Translations under genes and position numbers: made by a program
The notes under the pieces: generated by a model
Told to the model about the DNA's origin: nothing
Seen by the model: the letters and a program-made list of their open reading frames with translations, nothing else
The model's database searches: none
Part shown: piece after piece, positions 10,601-25,600 of the stretch
How positions within the stretch are numbered: position 1 is the stretch's first letter
Layout of the letters: the number at the start of each line of letters is the position of its first letter
Origin: Cyclospora cayetanensis
Taxonomy: Eukaryota > Apicomplexa > Conoidasida > Eucoccidiorida > Eimeriidae
Assembly (NCBI RefSeq): GCF_002999335.1
Contig: NW_020312758.1
Coordinates: 62,001-126,000, forward strand
DNA: 64,000 bases
Direction of reading: 5' to 3'

Positions 10601-13600
10601 ACGATGCTTGCTCGCAGGTAAGCCCATGTACGGTGATGGCTTGTGCTAGCTAAGGTTGCGGTAAAATGCATGCTCCGTACCGTATAGTTGTCTCTGTTTG
10701 CATCATGGTATAACCCTCCTCCCGATCTCACTTCCCGTTATCCCATTTTTATTGTGTCAGATGTTCATGATCCCTTTTGCGGCTCTGAACTTCTGCTTAT
10801 TTTTCTAGCTTTCACTTAGGTTTGTGACTAAGCGTTTTTTCTGGGTTTCCTTCTCTGATGTGCCTCCACTCAGCCAGCGACCGCGCGCTTCGACAAGGGT
10901 GTCTCCGGGGGTCTGCCGTCAAGTCTCGCCGAAGACCCAGCAGCTACGCTCCTTTTGGAGGACGCAAAGAAAATTTTACAGGCTAAAGGGACCAGAGAGA
11001 CAGAAGAAGAGCGGCAAGCGCCTTCCTTGACATCGCCGACATCTGGAGATGGGCGTTCAAGCGCACTTGAAACAGAGCTCCCACAGAGGACTGAGGGGAC
11101 AGCAGCAGCACTTGCGCGTGCCTCAGAGGCTCTAACTGCCATGGATGACCAGAAAAGCGGCTGCAATGAAAGCGTGGAGAGTGCACAAGGGTACAACGAA
11201 GAGGAGGACGCATCATTCGAGGAGTGTCTAGACCCCGAAACTTCACGAATGCTCAGCATGACCAAGGAAGAGCAGGAGTATGCACCAAACGTAGCATCAG
11301 GCACAGCTGCCCCAGTGGCAGCAACTCCAGTGTTTGTGCAGCCACAGCAGCAGCGTTCTGCGTACACCCTTTCAGTCTCCGTAATGCTGCGATATGCCGC
11401 CGTCGCGTGTTGTATGGACAAAAAACGGGGGCTAGAAGCTGAGGTGGAGCTACCACAGCAAGAACAGCTGCGGCGTCTACAGGAGCCTGCAGTACCACAT
11501 CCTGCAGAGCAGCGTCTCCATTCCGGAATACTGCTTTGCAGCGTCAGCCTTTTGAGCGTCAGTGGTATCGTAGGCACTGAGGGGATTGAGGGCAGTGCAC
11601 TCGTAGGCCATTTGGGCTTCAGCCATAGGCCAGAAGGTCTCCAACCAGAGCAGCAGCTCGTGTACAAGGACCCCCGTGCTGGGGCAGAGCCACTTCTGCG
11701 GGTTTGCATATCGCGTAGCCCTGACTATACGGAACGAGAGGGTTCCTCCATTAATAGCATCATCAGCTGCACCGGAACGCAGCTGTACACTGGTGAGGGA
11801 AGCAAAATTGAAACAGGATCAGTAAAAGAGCTCGTAGAGAACTCAGAGAGCAACTCAAATATCCTGTCCCTTACAGTTCGTCGCGTTATATGTTTTCTCT
11901 CTCCGGACGCCCTCAAGGACGCGTCTGCTCTTGGAAAGGCCTTCGGTACTGCATCAGCTGCTGCAGCATCTGCCGCAGCTGAGGCCTCGCAGAAATGCAC
12001 TTTGCTACACCTTAGAGGGAGCACCTGCCAAGGGGAACAAGACAGAATCGACCCAGAGGGTGGCGTATGTGGACTCACAGAACCCAAAAGGCGCATGAAC
12101 TTGCACCAGCGACTACTCATCCTTTCCCCTAAGCGGCAGCAACAGCTCCGTGATACTGCAACGTTGCGGTACTCAGTGTCGGTAGAGGCCCCTACGTTGA
12201 TTGCTCCAGCTTCAGATGGGCGCGCGGTACTTTGTCATTTAGGCGAATTGCGGGTAGGTTTGATTGCCTTACAGGCATACACCTGTTGACTTTGTTCACA
12301 TATTTACCCCTTACAAAAAGCCTCCTAGGCCATCTTCTTTCTCTACACTGCATGTGCTCCCACCAGCTCCGAAATCGGTGAATCAAGACAACCGCAGGGA
12401 TAGGTATTCTCTGTGTTGCAGTCTTCTTCATTGGCCTAGATATGTTTCTCTCGATGCAATGGTTATCGGATAGCACCATTCACTGAGTCCGCCCATCTAG
12501 GCCCCTTGTGAGGACGCCTTACAATGTACTTTGTCACCCTGTGGTCTTGTGGACGCTTTGCAGATCTGCAGCGCACGCTATACGAAGGGCAAGTTATCCA
12601 ACAGCTCGAGCGCAACGGGAAGAGTAGCCTCGCCAGGGCTTAAATTCGCCGACAGCATCGTCGAGGAGCAGTATTACCATACTTTTAAGGAGTCACTGGT
12701 GGGGTTGCACGCAGCTCGCGCAGGAGTACGGCCCACCTCTGGTACAGTACCCAGTGATGGTGCTGCAGTCCATACTGAGCGCGTGCGACACATCAGTCTT
12801 CGCACCTTCCACGGCGTGCTTCTAAGAGACTCTCACATACTGATCCATCCTAATCATCAGCAGCTAAAAGGCGAGCTGGAGTCTCTACAGCCAGTCGACC
12901 ACTGGGGCTTCATTTACACTAACGATGACTTGAGCAAGCTAACCGAGCGTAAGGAAAACCTGAATACTAGTAGCGACTGCCGAGCCGAGTCGGGATATCA
13001 GCATCAGCTACCGGAAGCTTTGTTGGGCCATCAAGGGCCAAGGGCAGATTCGGGCTTTGATTGCAGTGCCACAGATTATACAAAACTGCCCTCAGCATGG
13101 AACGTCAGTGGAAAGACTCAGCCCGTGCTCTTTCCGTCCGAGCTTGTGGCAACCATTGAGATTGAGCACAGCGAAGTTTGTCACCCGGCAGAATTGTGGC
13201 TGCCGCTTAGATTGCCAGTACGTTCTGAGGACCGGCATTTGCACCTCCCAGCTACGGTGCTCCCCAATGCATCCGCTGGGAGCAAATGCTCACAGGTAAA
13301 GGAAACTGCAGACGAGCAGGTAAATGCAACCCAGCAGCAGAAGTCAGTGCAGAAGCAGCGGGATCAGCAACTGATGGTAGAGCAACAGGAGCAGCCACCC
13401 AACGAAGTGCATATGTATGTTAACGGAAAATGTAACAAAGTCAGAGTTCGCATGAGTCGTAGCGAGTGCGCTGCTATCGTGAGGTGAGCTGCTAAATGCC
13501 TTTTTTTGTGCTGCTCTCCCCGATCTGGAGCTGGTGTGCTCCTGAGGGTATTAAATTTTTCAAATTGGGGGTGGGGTGTAGTGAGTGCTGAAGGCCATAT

Positions 13601-16600
13601 GCCGTCTTTGTGATTGTGTATGCTGCGCAGTGCGACCAATGGTCTCAAGACTGCGCTGACAGGAAGCGATGTTTTCACACATCCCGAGAAGACTATCGAC
13701 AGAACACAGGGCAGCTCCCGTAGCCTGGCTAGCCCGAAAAACAGCAGTGCAATACTCTGTCATCGCCCTGTTAATCCACACAACAACTACCAAGGTGGCA
13801 GCGGGTCTCTTGGTGTCAACAACAGTATTCCAATGTATGTGTCGGCCACCCTAGCTTGGGAGAAGATGGCTGTATACTTGCACAGCCTCGATCGCACTAG
13901 CGTTGGAGACATCACAGGAAAGGCATGGCCCCTCGAAGGGAGCGAACATACAGACAGAGAAATAGACGCACTTCAGCTCCAAGCAACTGGTATCTGTGTA
14001 TATATTAATAGCAATGAGTGCAGATCCGTCGGGCAGCTTGACATGCAGCAGTTACTCCTGGAGCAGCCTTGTCTCCCCAAGGACAGCCTGAACAGGTACA
14101 TCCTCTGTCTACCGTCTCCAGGCACTTTTTCGGAAGCAGAAACAGCAGGTGCTGCCTCTGAAAGCGAATGTTTGGGGAAGCCTAGCATTGGGCTCGAGTT
14201 TTGCAGCAGCCACCACTCAATCGAAGCAGCCGAGGTTGCCAGCGTCTCCGCTTCTGTACGGTTGCTTAAGCACATGACACTCAATTTCCGCCCAACGCCC
14301 CTCACGTGGCTTTTAAACTTCGTAAAGGACCCTGCAATGCATACTGATGCCACAGACAACGACAGTGCCGGCAGCAGCGGTGGCAGTAACATCAAGAGCA
14401 CCACAAGCAGTCTCACAGAATTTCACGAAACACGGACAGAGTCCACTGCACAGCCACATGAGTTTGATCTGGACACGGTTGCACCGATCACCGCCTGTAG
14501 CAGTGTCCGCAGCTCGCCACAGGCCAGCGCACCGACGAGGGCAGTTGCAGTGGATCACGGGGCTGCTGCAAGGGCGTTCACCGATCCACTTTTGAGAGAC
14601 CTCAAATTGGAGTTACAGTCGGTGGACTTTCTATGGACGACGCGTGGTACTGACCTACAGCTTGCGACTGCGACGCTCTCTGCTGCCTTAGTGAGGCTAC
14701 GCCTCAATCGCTTCTCAACCAAATTTGCTGCAAATGTAAAAGATTTCTCACTGAACTTCGTTGTCCCTGCCTATTCAAAGGCCACGGCCCCTCTCAGCTC
14801 GAATCAAAGAACCAAACGAACCCCATGCAGTGGCGACCAGCTGCTGCAGACTGTATTTGAGCCTCCAGTGGAAGACAGCAAGCGCAGAACCGCACATTTA
14901 GAAGCTCTCCACAGGAGGCCAGTGCTAATGACTACGGAGATTATTGGGCTGGTTCCCGGCAACAGCTGCGCCATTAGCTCGTCCCTAGAATCGGTTCATC
15001 CCCTATCCCCCAGATTTTCCGGTCTCACGTCGTCCCTCAAGGTGGAGGTGGGGACCTGCCGTGTGGTTTATATTCACCCCAAATTTTGGCGGCTCTTTGA
15101 TTGGATGATCGATGATTTTGTAGGCACTCTGACCTTTTCGTCCCACCCGTCCCCTACGCCTCGAGAGGAAGACAACGCGGGTAAATCAGGTAGATGTAAT
15201 GGCAGCAGGACTCTTGAGGAGACTCCCTTGAGGCCCATTCAGCGCTCTCCCTCTCTCGAAGACCTTGCCATAAATAGCGCTAGGGTGCTGCAGTCATCAA
15301 GAAGGGAGGAAGTGGTTTCATCAGCAGCGGAGGGCGAGACTGACGGCGGCTCAACTGATGAAGATATGAAGAACATTGGCGAAGACAAAAAGCTGTGGAG
15401 TGTTCCAAATGAAGGTCTCCGGCGAATCTTCCTCCTTGCTGATGCAGGTCGTAAGATCCTAGGTCTTCCTGAGTTGTTACTGCAAACGCAACCTTCCGGT
15501 ACTTGCAAAAACAACTTGGAAGGTTTAGTACTTCCGAAAGCGGTACCGTTCAGCTCCTTTCATTACGAAGTGCGGATTACCTCCCCGCGTCTGCTTCTTC
15601 CGGCAAGCTGCATACCTAGCTGCAGAGGCGTCGTTTGCTGGCCTCCCCTAACCTGTTCAAGGGATAAGGACGCCAGCGGAGATAGCAAGTTCAGTAACCA
15701 TGGTTGCAGCCGTGAAACATGCAGGACCTGTGGCGTAGTGGGGAAATCGCAGGCGGCAGGTGGAGCCAATGAGCGTGAGATTGAATGTTTTCTCGACAAT
15801 TTCACTGTCTCTAACTCGTGGTCTCTGAGCCATAGGTACGGCCTCGTGGAGGCCATTAATGTCTCTTTCAAAGGTTTGAGGGCCTTTGCCAGGGTTGACA
15901 GCCATTTCCAGGTCTTCAGCGGCTCAGATTCCGGAATTGTACAAACACCAGAGCAGCATGAAAAACAGGGAGCCACGTCTACGCGAAGTAATGCTGTCTG
16001 TTGCTGTTGCACGCATCCCGCCTTATCTTCCTCTCGGTTTTTGAGACGGAATGCGGCCAGGTTACTCTGCCCAACTACTACAACTCCGGACTCCGCAGAC
16101 ATCCAGTGTCAGCTGGATGCCTCCAGCTCACCAGGAAGGTACCTGTTGGGTAGTGTTGACTTGGTAGTGCATATGTACCGGCCGGCACTACTGCGGCCGG
16201 CATCCAGCTGGCTGCGCGTGGAAGTTGGCTTGCTACCCTTACGGCTCGACATCCAAACTCTTAGCCTTTTGTTCGATGTTATCAAGAATAACGTAACAGC
16301 CAACGATCCTGAAGTCGAAGCAACGCGGTTGCATTCGCTATCTCCCGCAGCAAAGGCAGTTCCGCAGAATAAGGAGGTTCCAGGGATCAAATTTGACGTA
16401 TTGCCCGCAGAGGCTCCTTTTGCACCTGTGTCTCCTAGAGATATCCAGCAGAGTCCAAACGTTGTACCAGGATCACAGCTCAAGGCATCAGCTGTAAAGC
16501 CTAGGGATGATAGTGATGTATGTGCCATCCTCCAGGAGCTACAGGATCATCAAACCCTCCAAGGGCTATTGGAACCCCAGCTGGATTTCATCGAGCTGCT

Positions 16601-19600
16601 GGAAGAATGGGGACACGAAACCTTTCTCTTAGAGCTCGTCGCCCACGGATTGCATCTCGCTGTGTGCGAAGCGCAGCTTGAAAAGCAAATTACTTTGCTG
16701 AAAGCCCGGTGCAGCACATTCAGACGTCGAATCGGAGAGCTCCTGCGTACACAAGAGCCCTTGCGGCGATCCCGAGAGACTAGCATGGCCTCAGACTGCA
16801 GCAGCAGTAATAAGCTTACTTCCAGAGTTTCGAAGTGCCCAGCGCAGCAAGCGCAGCAAAATCCCTTCCTCCTGTTTCACGCAACACGATTAAGGGTAGG
16901 TTATACCGATGCATTATCTTACATGGCGATGGTTCACTGTCGGGCAACTCCAGAAGTTTTTAATGTGTCAATTAAAAGGGCATGATCTGCACACCGAGAC
17001 CTAGCCTTGTTGTTGATCTGGTTGTTGTGTGAATATACTGAGAAACTCTGTCTTTTGTCTTGTTCTACCCGCGGTTGCTGTCTTGTAGGTCCAGCTGAGG
17101 TCGTTACGGCTCCAGCGCATGGAGGCGGAACAGGTTGGACTTTTGCTCCCTGCTGTCGTTGTAGCCAATGACTGGGTGCCCTTGAGCAGCAAGAATGAGG
17201 AGGTGCAAACTACCCAAGTAGTGTATACGCAAACACGTATAATTCCTCCAGTCACTGGGACCTTTATTGGGATGAGAGTTGGCTCATCAACCCTTTTCTG
17301 TCCTGAATTTGCTTCACCATTCTGCGTCGTTTTCACCGACAGCAGCTGCCCTTTAGGGCTTCTGCAACAACAATTGGAGCCCCTTGTAAACAGCACACGC
17401 CATGCAGAAGCGGATGCAATAGCAGCAGCTGTTGCTGCTGCCAGAGGAGATTATTCTTTGGCAACACTGGTCAATCCAGAGCAACAGTCCGCGCGAAGGG
17501 TATCAGATGAACATGATCTGCAGCACACGCACCAAGAAGAGCATCCCTTAGTGACTGCGTTTACAGTCCCGTGGGTTGACCCACTTCAGTTGAGGGACTT
17601 GAAAGAAGATTTAACAAGCGAAGAGAGCGGGTTGGTGTCCCCAGCTGTCGCTCATAGCGCTACCACGGCTTTGTTGGGCGATACTGTTCTTGGAACTCCT
17701 AGGAAGTTGGACACATCGGCGAGGTCCTCTGACTTTAAGAGGGCAGCTTCGGGGGAACCGGTGGGACTGCCTGAAATTAGCAGGGACTACACCGTGATCT
17801 TCGATTCTGCAGACAGCTGTAGCCGTGTGCAACAGCATCCGGCGCAGGGAAAGCTCCCGTCTGTCCTACCAGCCGTCGCGCTGTCCCCTCACCCTGAGGA
17901 GCTCAAGGTGTTTTACAAGTCTGCGTCCGCAATCCCAGTAATACCGCTGTCGGAGAGTAGCCTTCTCACCATCAGGGAGCAACAAAATATGCCATCAGAA
18001 GCAAAGCTCCAAATACTGCAGCGTTTATCGCATCAGCGGAAGCACCAGCGAAGGCAGCAACGAGTCTCTGTTTCTTCATGGAGGCCTCGGTGCGTCCTGT
18101 CTTTGCCATTGTTGACTCGCATCGGAGCCTTCTTCTCCCACAAGGAGGTACAGCCGAGTGGCATGCCTTCTCAGACACCAAGCAGATCACGGGAGGCTGT
18201 GTATGAAGACATCGCCTATAGCAACAGCTTTACTGCTGTGGAGGACCCAAGGAAGATTAACCAATCTGTCAAGGCTGCCACGGATCACCCGTTCCCAGCT
18301 GCCCCAGTTGCTGACCAGGAAGCCGCCGGTGGAAGTTGTCTTCCCCTTTTAGGACAGGAGATTTCGTGCAAAACGGCTGGCGTCAATCAGTGGCATAGCA
18401 TGCATTCCAGCAGCAGTGACAACAGAGACAGCAGTCGCCGCACGCGATTAAGCCGTTCCACCGATGATATTACTCTCCGGAGTAGTGCAGATCCCTATGC
18501 TTTGGGGCGCAGCAGCAGCGGAACTGCATACAACACCAGAACTAGCACCAGCGGCAGCAGTATAGCGGTCCCGCAGGCCTTTAGTATTGATGAGGACCTC
18601 ACATGTTTTGGAAGCAAGGCTCTTGCAGTATGCAGGTCATCCTTCGACTCTGCTAAGCGATTTGCCGCTGAACTGCGCAGTCGAGGCAGACGGATGCCAC
18701 TTGGGAAACTACAGCCCCGGCACGCCGCCACTGATGAGGAAGGTTGGAGCAGCAGTGACGACTCCTGGGAGAGGAGCAGCGAAGGCAACAGACACTATAC
18801 CAATTGCCAGCAGCTGAGCAGTGACTCAACTTCAGGACTCTCAACTGGGCCACAAAAGCTAGAATGCCCACCGTTGCAGCTAAGCTCCCTAAACGCAGCG
18901 CTTCACTTGTCTGAGGCATCGGTTCTAGTGCCAGTGGACAGCAGAATCAGCAGTACCAGTTCGGTGCTTCTCCGTGGATCAGTTGACCTGAGCAGGCGAG
19001 CCGACGGAGTGCACGACCCTATGGATCCTTCGGAGACATCTGAAGATGCTGAAATAGCTTGCACGCTATATAGGCAGCTCCGTGGTTGTGATAGCAGCGG
19101 CAGTGGAGGTACCTCATGGGGATGTAACATAGATAGCGTCCTATTCACTGCACCAGATAACACAGGGCACCCACTGCAGGAGCAGAACTCTCGGGGGAGA
19201 GATCGAATAAACTATCTTGGTAGGTTGGAGGACAGGTTTTCCCCTGGCCTGCGCGCTGTGGACTTCTTGTTGCAGCATGCAGCTGTTACATGTCTTCGCA
19301 ACAGCAGCCCCCTGCAGCAACTGGACGCCAGTACAGCGGATCTCCACAGGCGCCGCAAGCTCTTGGAGCGAAGATACATTAGGAGTCTGAGACGGTCCGG
19401 CACTAGAGGTGGTGGCGGTAACTCAACAGCACCACTGGGTGCAACACAGGGAGCGAATTTCGCAGATGAGGGATTGCCACATTTCTTGCCAAACGAGCTG
19501 CGTTCATCCGCCGCACTAGGACAGGTGGCCTTCTTCAAGTCATGTGAAGATCCTTCAACTGGACAGCAGGCAATCCCTGCAGCTGTGAGTGCGTCTGCTA

Positions 19601-22600
19601 GTGAAAGGTCCTGGGGGAGCTTTGGCATGCCCCAAGCCGACAAGGAACCGAATATTTCTGTAGAGGCTCCTTCTTTTACTTCAGCGGTTGATGAGCCTGG
19701 ATCTATCGCAGAGGACAGCCAAAATAGCGTTCGGGCAATCTGTAGCGACTTGTGGGCACAACTGACTTGTTTCGTCTTACCTCCAGCGGACCCTTGCGGT
19801 TGGAAAGCAAAAATCTTAAACGATGCAGCCATGGGTGTATCTCAAGGAGTGGCTAGTGACTCTAGAAGCTGCGCAGACGCTCAGGGCAGCTGTTGTCGCT
19901 GCCTGATCAGAGACAAGAATTTCAGCAGAGCTGGAGCTAGGAGAACACCCCCGGGGCAGCGGTGCAACTGTTGCTGCCACCACCCGCAAGAGTACACTGC
20001 AGTGCATGTGGGCCCATGTGAACTCGAGGTATCGTACCAGGACTGCCTTCTAATCTGCCGCTGTGCTGCTGAGCAGACAAGGCAATTAGAAGAGCAGCAA
20101 CAGCTGCAGCAAATGCACGAGCGCGTGCTGCAGCGCCTGCTCCGTCGCTGCACAATGCTGCAGCGCGAGCTGCTTCTACGACAAAGGCGGTGGCAGCAGC
20201 CGTCTGCTGGGGAGTGGGAGAATCAGCAGCCATGTTCTGTCCAAAAGACTTCTTTTGGTGATAGGACGCCTCGTAGCACTGCTGAAATGGAGCAGCTGAG
20301 GCTATCCTTGCCTCGAGTGAAAGAAAGAACCTTGACACCTAATAAGTATGCTGTGCGGGCACCAAAAGGCCTCCAACCATATCCCCCGCAGCGGCATTTG
20401 TTTGCAGGATTGCCACTTGTGCGAGTAACCCTTCTTAATGATCACTTGGACTGCCTGCAAGCGCCTCTTCTTCAGCTCTTGCTAACCGACTGCCGCCTTA
20501 CCCGAGCCTTCTACGTTTTGCCTCCTCCCCATGCCGCACTACGGCAGCAGGAAAAACAGCAGAGGTGTGCAGTAAGCATTTTTGAATCATCCTTGCGTTT
20601 GTGGGCTTTAAACCCCTTGGCGGTTGCCTTTGAGCCTGTGGTCGAGTCGTTGCCTCTTTCTCTTGTTGTACGAGAGGCGCCATACAGTTTAATGCACTGG
20701 GCATACAGTACACGATGCGATGACGCCAGCTCGTCGCTTACATTAGATTGGCAAGGCAACAGCACCAGACTCCAGAAAAACCGCCCAAGTTGCCCCCAGC
20801 AGCACCAGCACAGACATGACCCAAGGTTTTCTAGGATTGTGGTCCCTTCAAAGACAAAGCCGCCCTCTAGTGAATCCATCAACAACAGCAGCAGGCAAAG
20901 CAGCAAGGACGAAGCCAGCTCCAGTTCCGTGGCCCCCGTGCTCTTCCGCTTTTCGAAGACTGCTGCAGATCAAGAGACATATGCTTTCGAGCATCAACAG
21001 GAGCACAGTGCACGCCGTGATGTGCCGTCCTTAGAGCATTTGAGTGTCAAGTTATTGAGGCAGCACCAGTCACCCGGAAAGACAGAAAGTAGCAGCGGCA
21101 GCATCCAGCAGCAACGAACTCTGCTTTCGCCGCCGCAAGGACTCAGGGCAAAGAAAATGGATCGCATTGGCGATGATACGGCTACACAAGTAACCGAGGC
21201 TGTAGCTCATGGGGAACAGTACATGGGTATTTCCCTTTCGTGCCCTGAGGGCAGCGCCATCGAAGCCAATTTATCTCCCTTGCTGCTGCAATCCGTTCTA
21301 GGTAGTTTATACAAGTGGCACTGTGACTTTGCACAACACATGCAACAGCAGCAAGCTCCTGCTTCTCAAGACTGCCAGGAAAACACGGCAGCGGCTTCAC
21401 ATGGACAAAAGAACGAGCCTACGCCGCAGCAGAAGCAAGCACTGCAACAAGATCAGCTGGAACAGCAGCAGGAACAAGGTTCAAGGCTATCACGCCTGAC
21501 AAGTCAGTCCGCAGCAGAGCACGATGATGAGCATGAGGCTGGACCGGCGTTTCTCAGCGAGCAAAGGCAAACCCTTGTCAACGATCGCAGAGGGGCTCCG
21601 CTGAGAAAACCCCCATCAAGCTCGACGGAGGCATTGCTTGCTGCCTTCACACTGCGCGGCAGTTGCATGGAAAAACGCCACATTTCAGATGACAACGGTC
21701 ATCTGGATACGGAAACTTTATACAAATCAGGGCTCGCTAGTGAGTCCGATGGAAAGGGGCGTAAACGCGAGTTGAGACCGCTGGAAGAGGCAGCACGTCC
21801 CAAGAGGGGACGCCTGTTTATTCCTTATCAAATTGTAAATCAGACAGGGCTACAGCTTGGTGTGTTACTGCTGCCCCCTTCCAAGCCTATTTTAACACTG
21901 GACTCAAAGGGGTTTCCTCCAGGTGACTCAGGGCAAGCCGTGTCCGCATCTACATGCGGCCTCCCCAGCAACCTGCGGGTGTGCCAGCGCCATAACAAAA
22001 CGAAAAGGATAGGCGAAGAGTACAGCAGCAGCGAAGGCAGCAGCACGAGCGAAGCAGAAATCCAACGCGATCTAGCAGCTTCTTCCATATTTTGGGACTT
22101 CGGCCCAGCTCTACAGCGACTGCCGTGTGGATCAACAGTGGAACCAGGCGTAGATGGACCAGAGGGTAGCTCGAAGATGACGGTGTCCTGTCCCCCGTCT
22201 CCCGCAAGATCCAAAGACTTTGATCCTGCGACGCACCCTTTGCATTCTCTTGGGAGACCTGAACAGTGGGATTGGCTGCGGCCATTAGAAGAAAGGGCTC
22301 TTACACAAATGCGGCTGTCCACTGGAGCGGTGGCTACAGTGCATGTCGCTTTGCAGCTTGCGGACCAAGTCCCCGGGACGTATGATCCGCAATACTCTAT
22401 GTGCGACACAGCTGCTGATGAGCAGATGCGTCAGGGAGGTTCTGGTCGCCTTATTGAGGGCGCAGTTGGACACTGCAGGCGCTGGAGGCTGCGGATGCCC
22501 GTCCCCCTTGACCGCGTTGGAGTGTACATCCAGCCTCTAACAGACACGAAGACAGTGCCCTCGACGGGGTCAACAACAGCGTCTCTGGGAGTCCATAAAG

Positions 22601-25600
22601 ATGTCGCTCCTTTCGTTGTTTGTCGCCTCATTGCAGACGGTGGGACAAAGCAGCTGCTTGTGCAGTCACAAGTGGTCCTACGCAACTCTTGCAGTTTGCC
22701 ACTCGAGGTGATGCTGCTACACCCCCAGGAGGCTCCGAGCTTGGGGCCACAGGAGAACAAACCGCGACACACGGAGGTTGGGAATGACTCTCAACTTAGG
22801 CTTCTACTCTTGAAACCAGGGGAAACAACTGCTGTCCCCGTAGACCGTAAGGCCAGACCTTGCAGGGAAAGCATTCTATCCTATTCCTCCCCCCACCTGC
22901 CACCCCTTAACAGCCGATACAACATTTTTTCTCAGGCGGCAAATGTGTAATTGGCGAGCTTCTTAGTCGTTCTTTACTGTGTGCTGCTTCTCATGTTCTC
23001 AGTTTGCTTCACAGGGCGTCTACGCGTCCGGCCTATCCAGGCGGGACTGACATACAGCTGGTCCAGAGACCTCAGCCTCGGCATGTTATGGCAAGTAGTC
23101 AACGAGGCGCAGCAGCATGGCGTCAGTGGAACAGGGAAAGATGCGTTCAAACGGAGTCTGCCAAAGCTGGATTTACTGCGGTGTTGCCCACTCCAAAGCA
23201 ATACTGGCAACTGTAACAAATGTGAAGAAATATGTTCCCCCGCCACCGCCGAACAGGGTCTCGCCAGAGAGCTGGTACAAGAAAACCTGGACAAGCAACG
23301 GCAGTGTGACTACCACATGGCAGTTTTATATGGGATTGAAAGGCTATTGCACTCTTCAATTTCTTGTTTACAGCTGAAAGTTTCATTTGAGGCTCCGCTG
23401 CGCCTTGCTAGTAACATTCCTTTCCCCGTTAGGTACTCTTTGCCCCCCTACACATGCAGCAAGTAAAAATTCTATTAGGCTGTTAAGACTCTAGCTGCTC
23501 ACTGGGACCTCTGAAATCTGTTGCTTTGCTCCGTGCTGCATTTGATGGATGCGGGTTTCCCCTTTGCAGATATCGTGTGCACTGCCCGTTGGTTTTGAAG
23601 GCGGGACAGGATCCGCCCGACGATTCAGAGGGCTCCCTTCAGCTAAACAACTGCCAATATGTTCACTCCTTCCCCTTGGCCGGTAATTCCCTAGTTTACG
23701 TATTTCCATTCTTATATAATCTTTTTGGCAGTTCACAGTACAGGAAGCTGTTGGGTGTTGTTTCCTGCTGAGTCCCTTAAAAGGATAGGAACTAGCGCAG
23801 GCAAGATGTCTTGGCTCAGCTGAGTACTCTAGCAGACTGTTGTAGGAAAGGCGCTGATATCTGCTACAGCAACACTAGTTATACACGTTGCTTTTGTACG
23901 CGATGGGGTCCCTTTGCAGGAGTGGCTTTCCTTTCCCTCTCACTCGCAGAAGATCGATGGTCCAGTCGCATCCAGATTCACCCTCGGCCCCTACAGCGAC
24001 TGCGACCACCAGCAGCAGCCCCTACTGCAGCGGCTGACGGAGCTTCCGGTTCTTTGAGCACAGCCACAGGGAGACGACACAGCTCAGCAGACCTTGTCAA
24101 ATTAGATGAATCTAAATGCAGGAATGGCGGAGCCGCTGAAGAGATGCCTGGCGGGGAGACCATAGTAGAGGTTTGTACACCATCCATAAAATATTACAGT
24201 CCAGAATTCATAGATGCCACAGCGAGTACTGATTTCCGACGTGTTCGTTGTGCTCCGCCGATTCTGTAGGTTGAATGCTCGGACACCTCGTACCGCGTCT
24301 CCAAACTGTGGATTATCTTCTGTGAAACAGAAGGCGGCATCCCTTGCTTGCTTTTACATGCACCAGTATGGATGGTGTCATACGTCCCGTGGTCACTTCA
24401 GAAGCAAATGCAGCAGCAACGGCAACATCAGCGGCATGACGAGGGCCGCTTGAGATCCCCGAAGGGGCACACGAAGAGGTTGTCTGCTGTGGAATACAGT
24501 GCCCTTCACCGCGACAGCCTGACAGAGGCAGGATGGGCAATGCAAGCAGTATCAGCAGCTGCTGCTGCAGTTGATCTGAATAGGAGCTTGGAAAGTCGGA
24601 AGCCAGTGCCAGTACCCAAATTCGGAATTTCTACTCTTGATGGCTTAGCAAATCATTTCGATGGAGAGATCCGACTTCTCGACTTCAACGTATGGTACCG
24701 TTTTTACGTGTGGTATCGTGCTTTTCTTGCACCTTGAGGCTGCTAGAGCTACCTCCTGTTAGCGCTTGGGCCGTCAGTTTGCTAGGAGCAGATCACCTGC
24801 CAAGTTGAGGCTACGTAGTGGCGTGCTGCAACGGAAAACAGACCATGTGATTGAGGATATAGGACTTTCCTTAGCTCCTCGCAACAATTGTGTGCTGCTC
24901 CCTACAGACATCTTCTATTCGTGTGGAGGCTGAAGGACTTGGCTGCTCTTCTTTTTTGGATATATGGGGGGACTTCCCCAAGAATCTTCAGGTGTCGTCG
25001 CGTTTCTCAACCGCACACGATACCCTCATGTCGCCCCGACAAGCCATGCAGATTCCTGGCGGGCTGTCTGCGAACTTTCCTTCGTCTAGCTCTAAGGAGG
25101 CTTGCGCAGGCCAGTCCGCGACCGATGCTAGCTACAAAGGCAGTCAAGTCTCTGGGAATTCTAAAAAGGGATTTCTGCATGGGAGTGTGGGTGGGAATCC
25201 CTCCTTGGATCTTGTTGCTACAAGGATGGAGGCTGGCATTCCTCTACTTCGCCCTGTTTTGTTGCTAACTCTTGCTCCCATGTACACTGTAACGAATCAT
25301 TGCTCCTTTCCTGTAAGAGTACGACAAGCTAGGGCAGGTCTCTATTGCAGTTATGAGGGAGCAACTAGTAAAGCCGTCGACTTCACGCTGGAATTGGAGC
25401 CTCAGCAAACCCAGCCATTGGTTTGGCAGTTTGCCGAGGGCAGTCGAGCGATACAAGCGCAGGGGTGAGAAGTTGAGGGGCGCAAGGCTGAATGGCTTTT
25501 GCTTTTGTCACGGGCTCCTGAGAGCTGCTTTCCTTGCCAGTGACAGTGCGGAATAATGTCGCAGTATCGCAATGCTGCATGCAAGCGTTCCCAGTTATCC

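Noticed and set aside
7983..12479. Long Leu/Ser/Cys-rich open frames on the minus strand and in other frames opposite VPS13
   Set aside because: They are shadows: CAG/CAA and GCN runs on the + strand read as CTG/TTG/CTC (Leu, Cys, Ser) without stops in other frames.
23004..23216. Alternative reading frame of VPS13 exon 7
   Set aside because: It hits a stop, while the chosen frame gives YSWS and LKVSFEAPLRL in line with the family and fits the 22846 donor phase.
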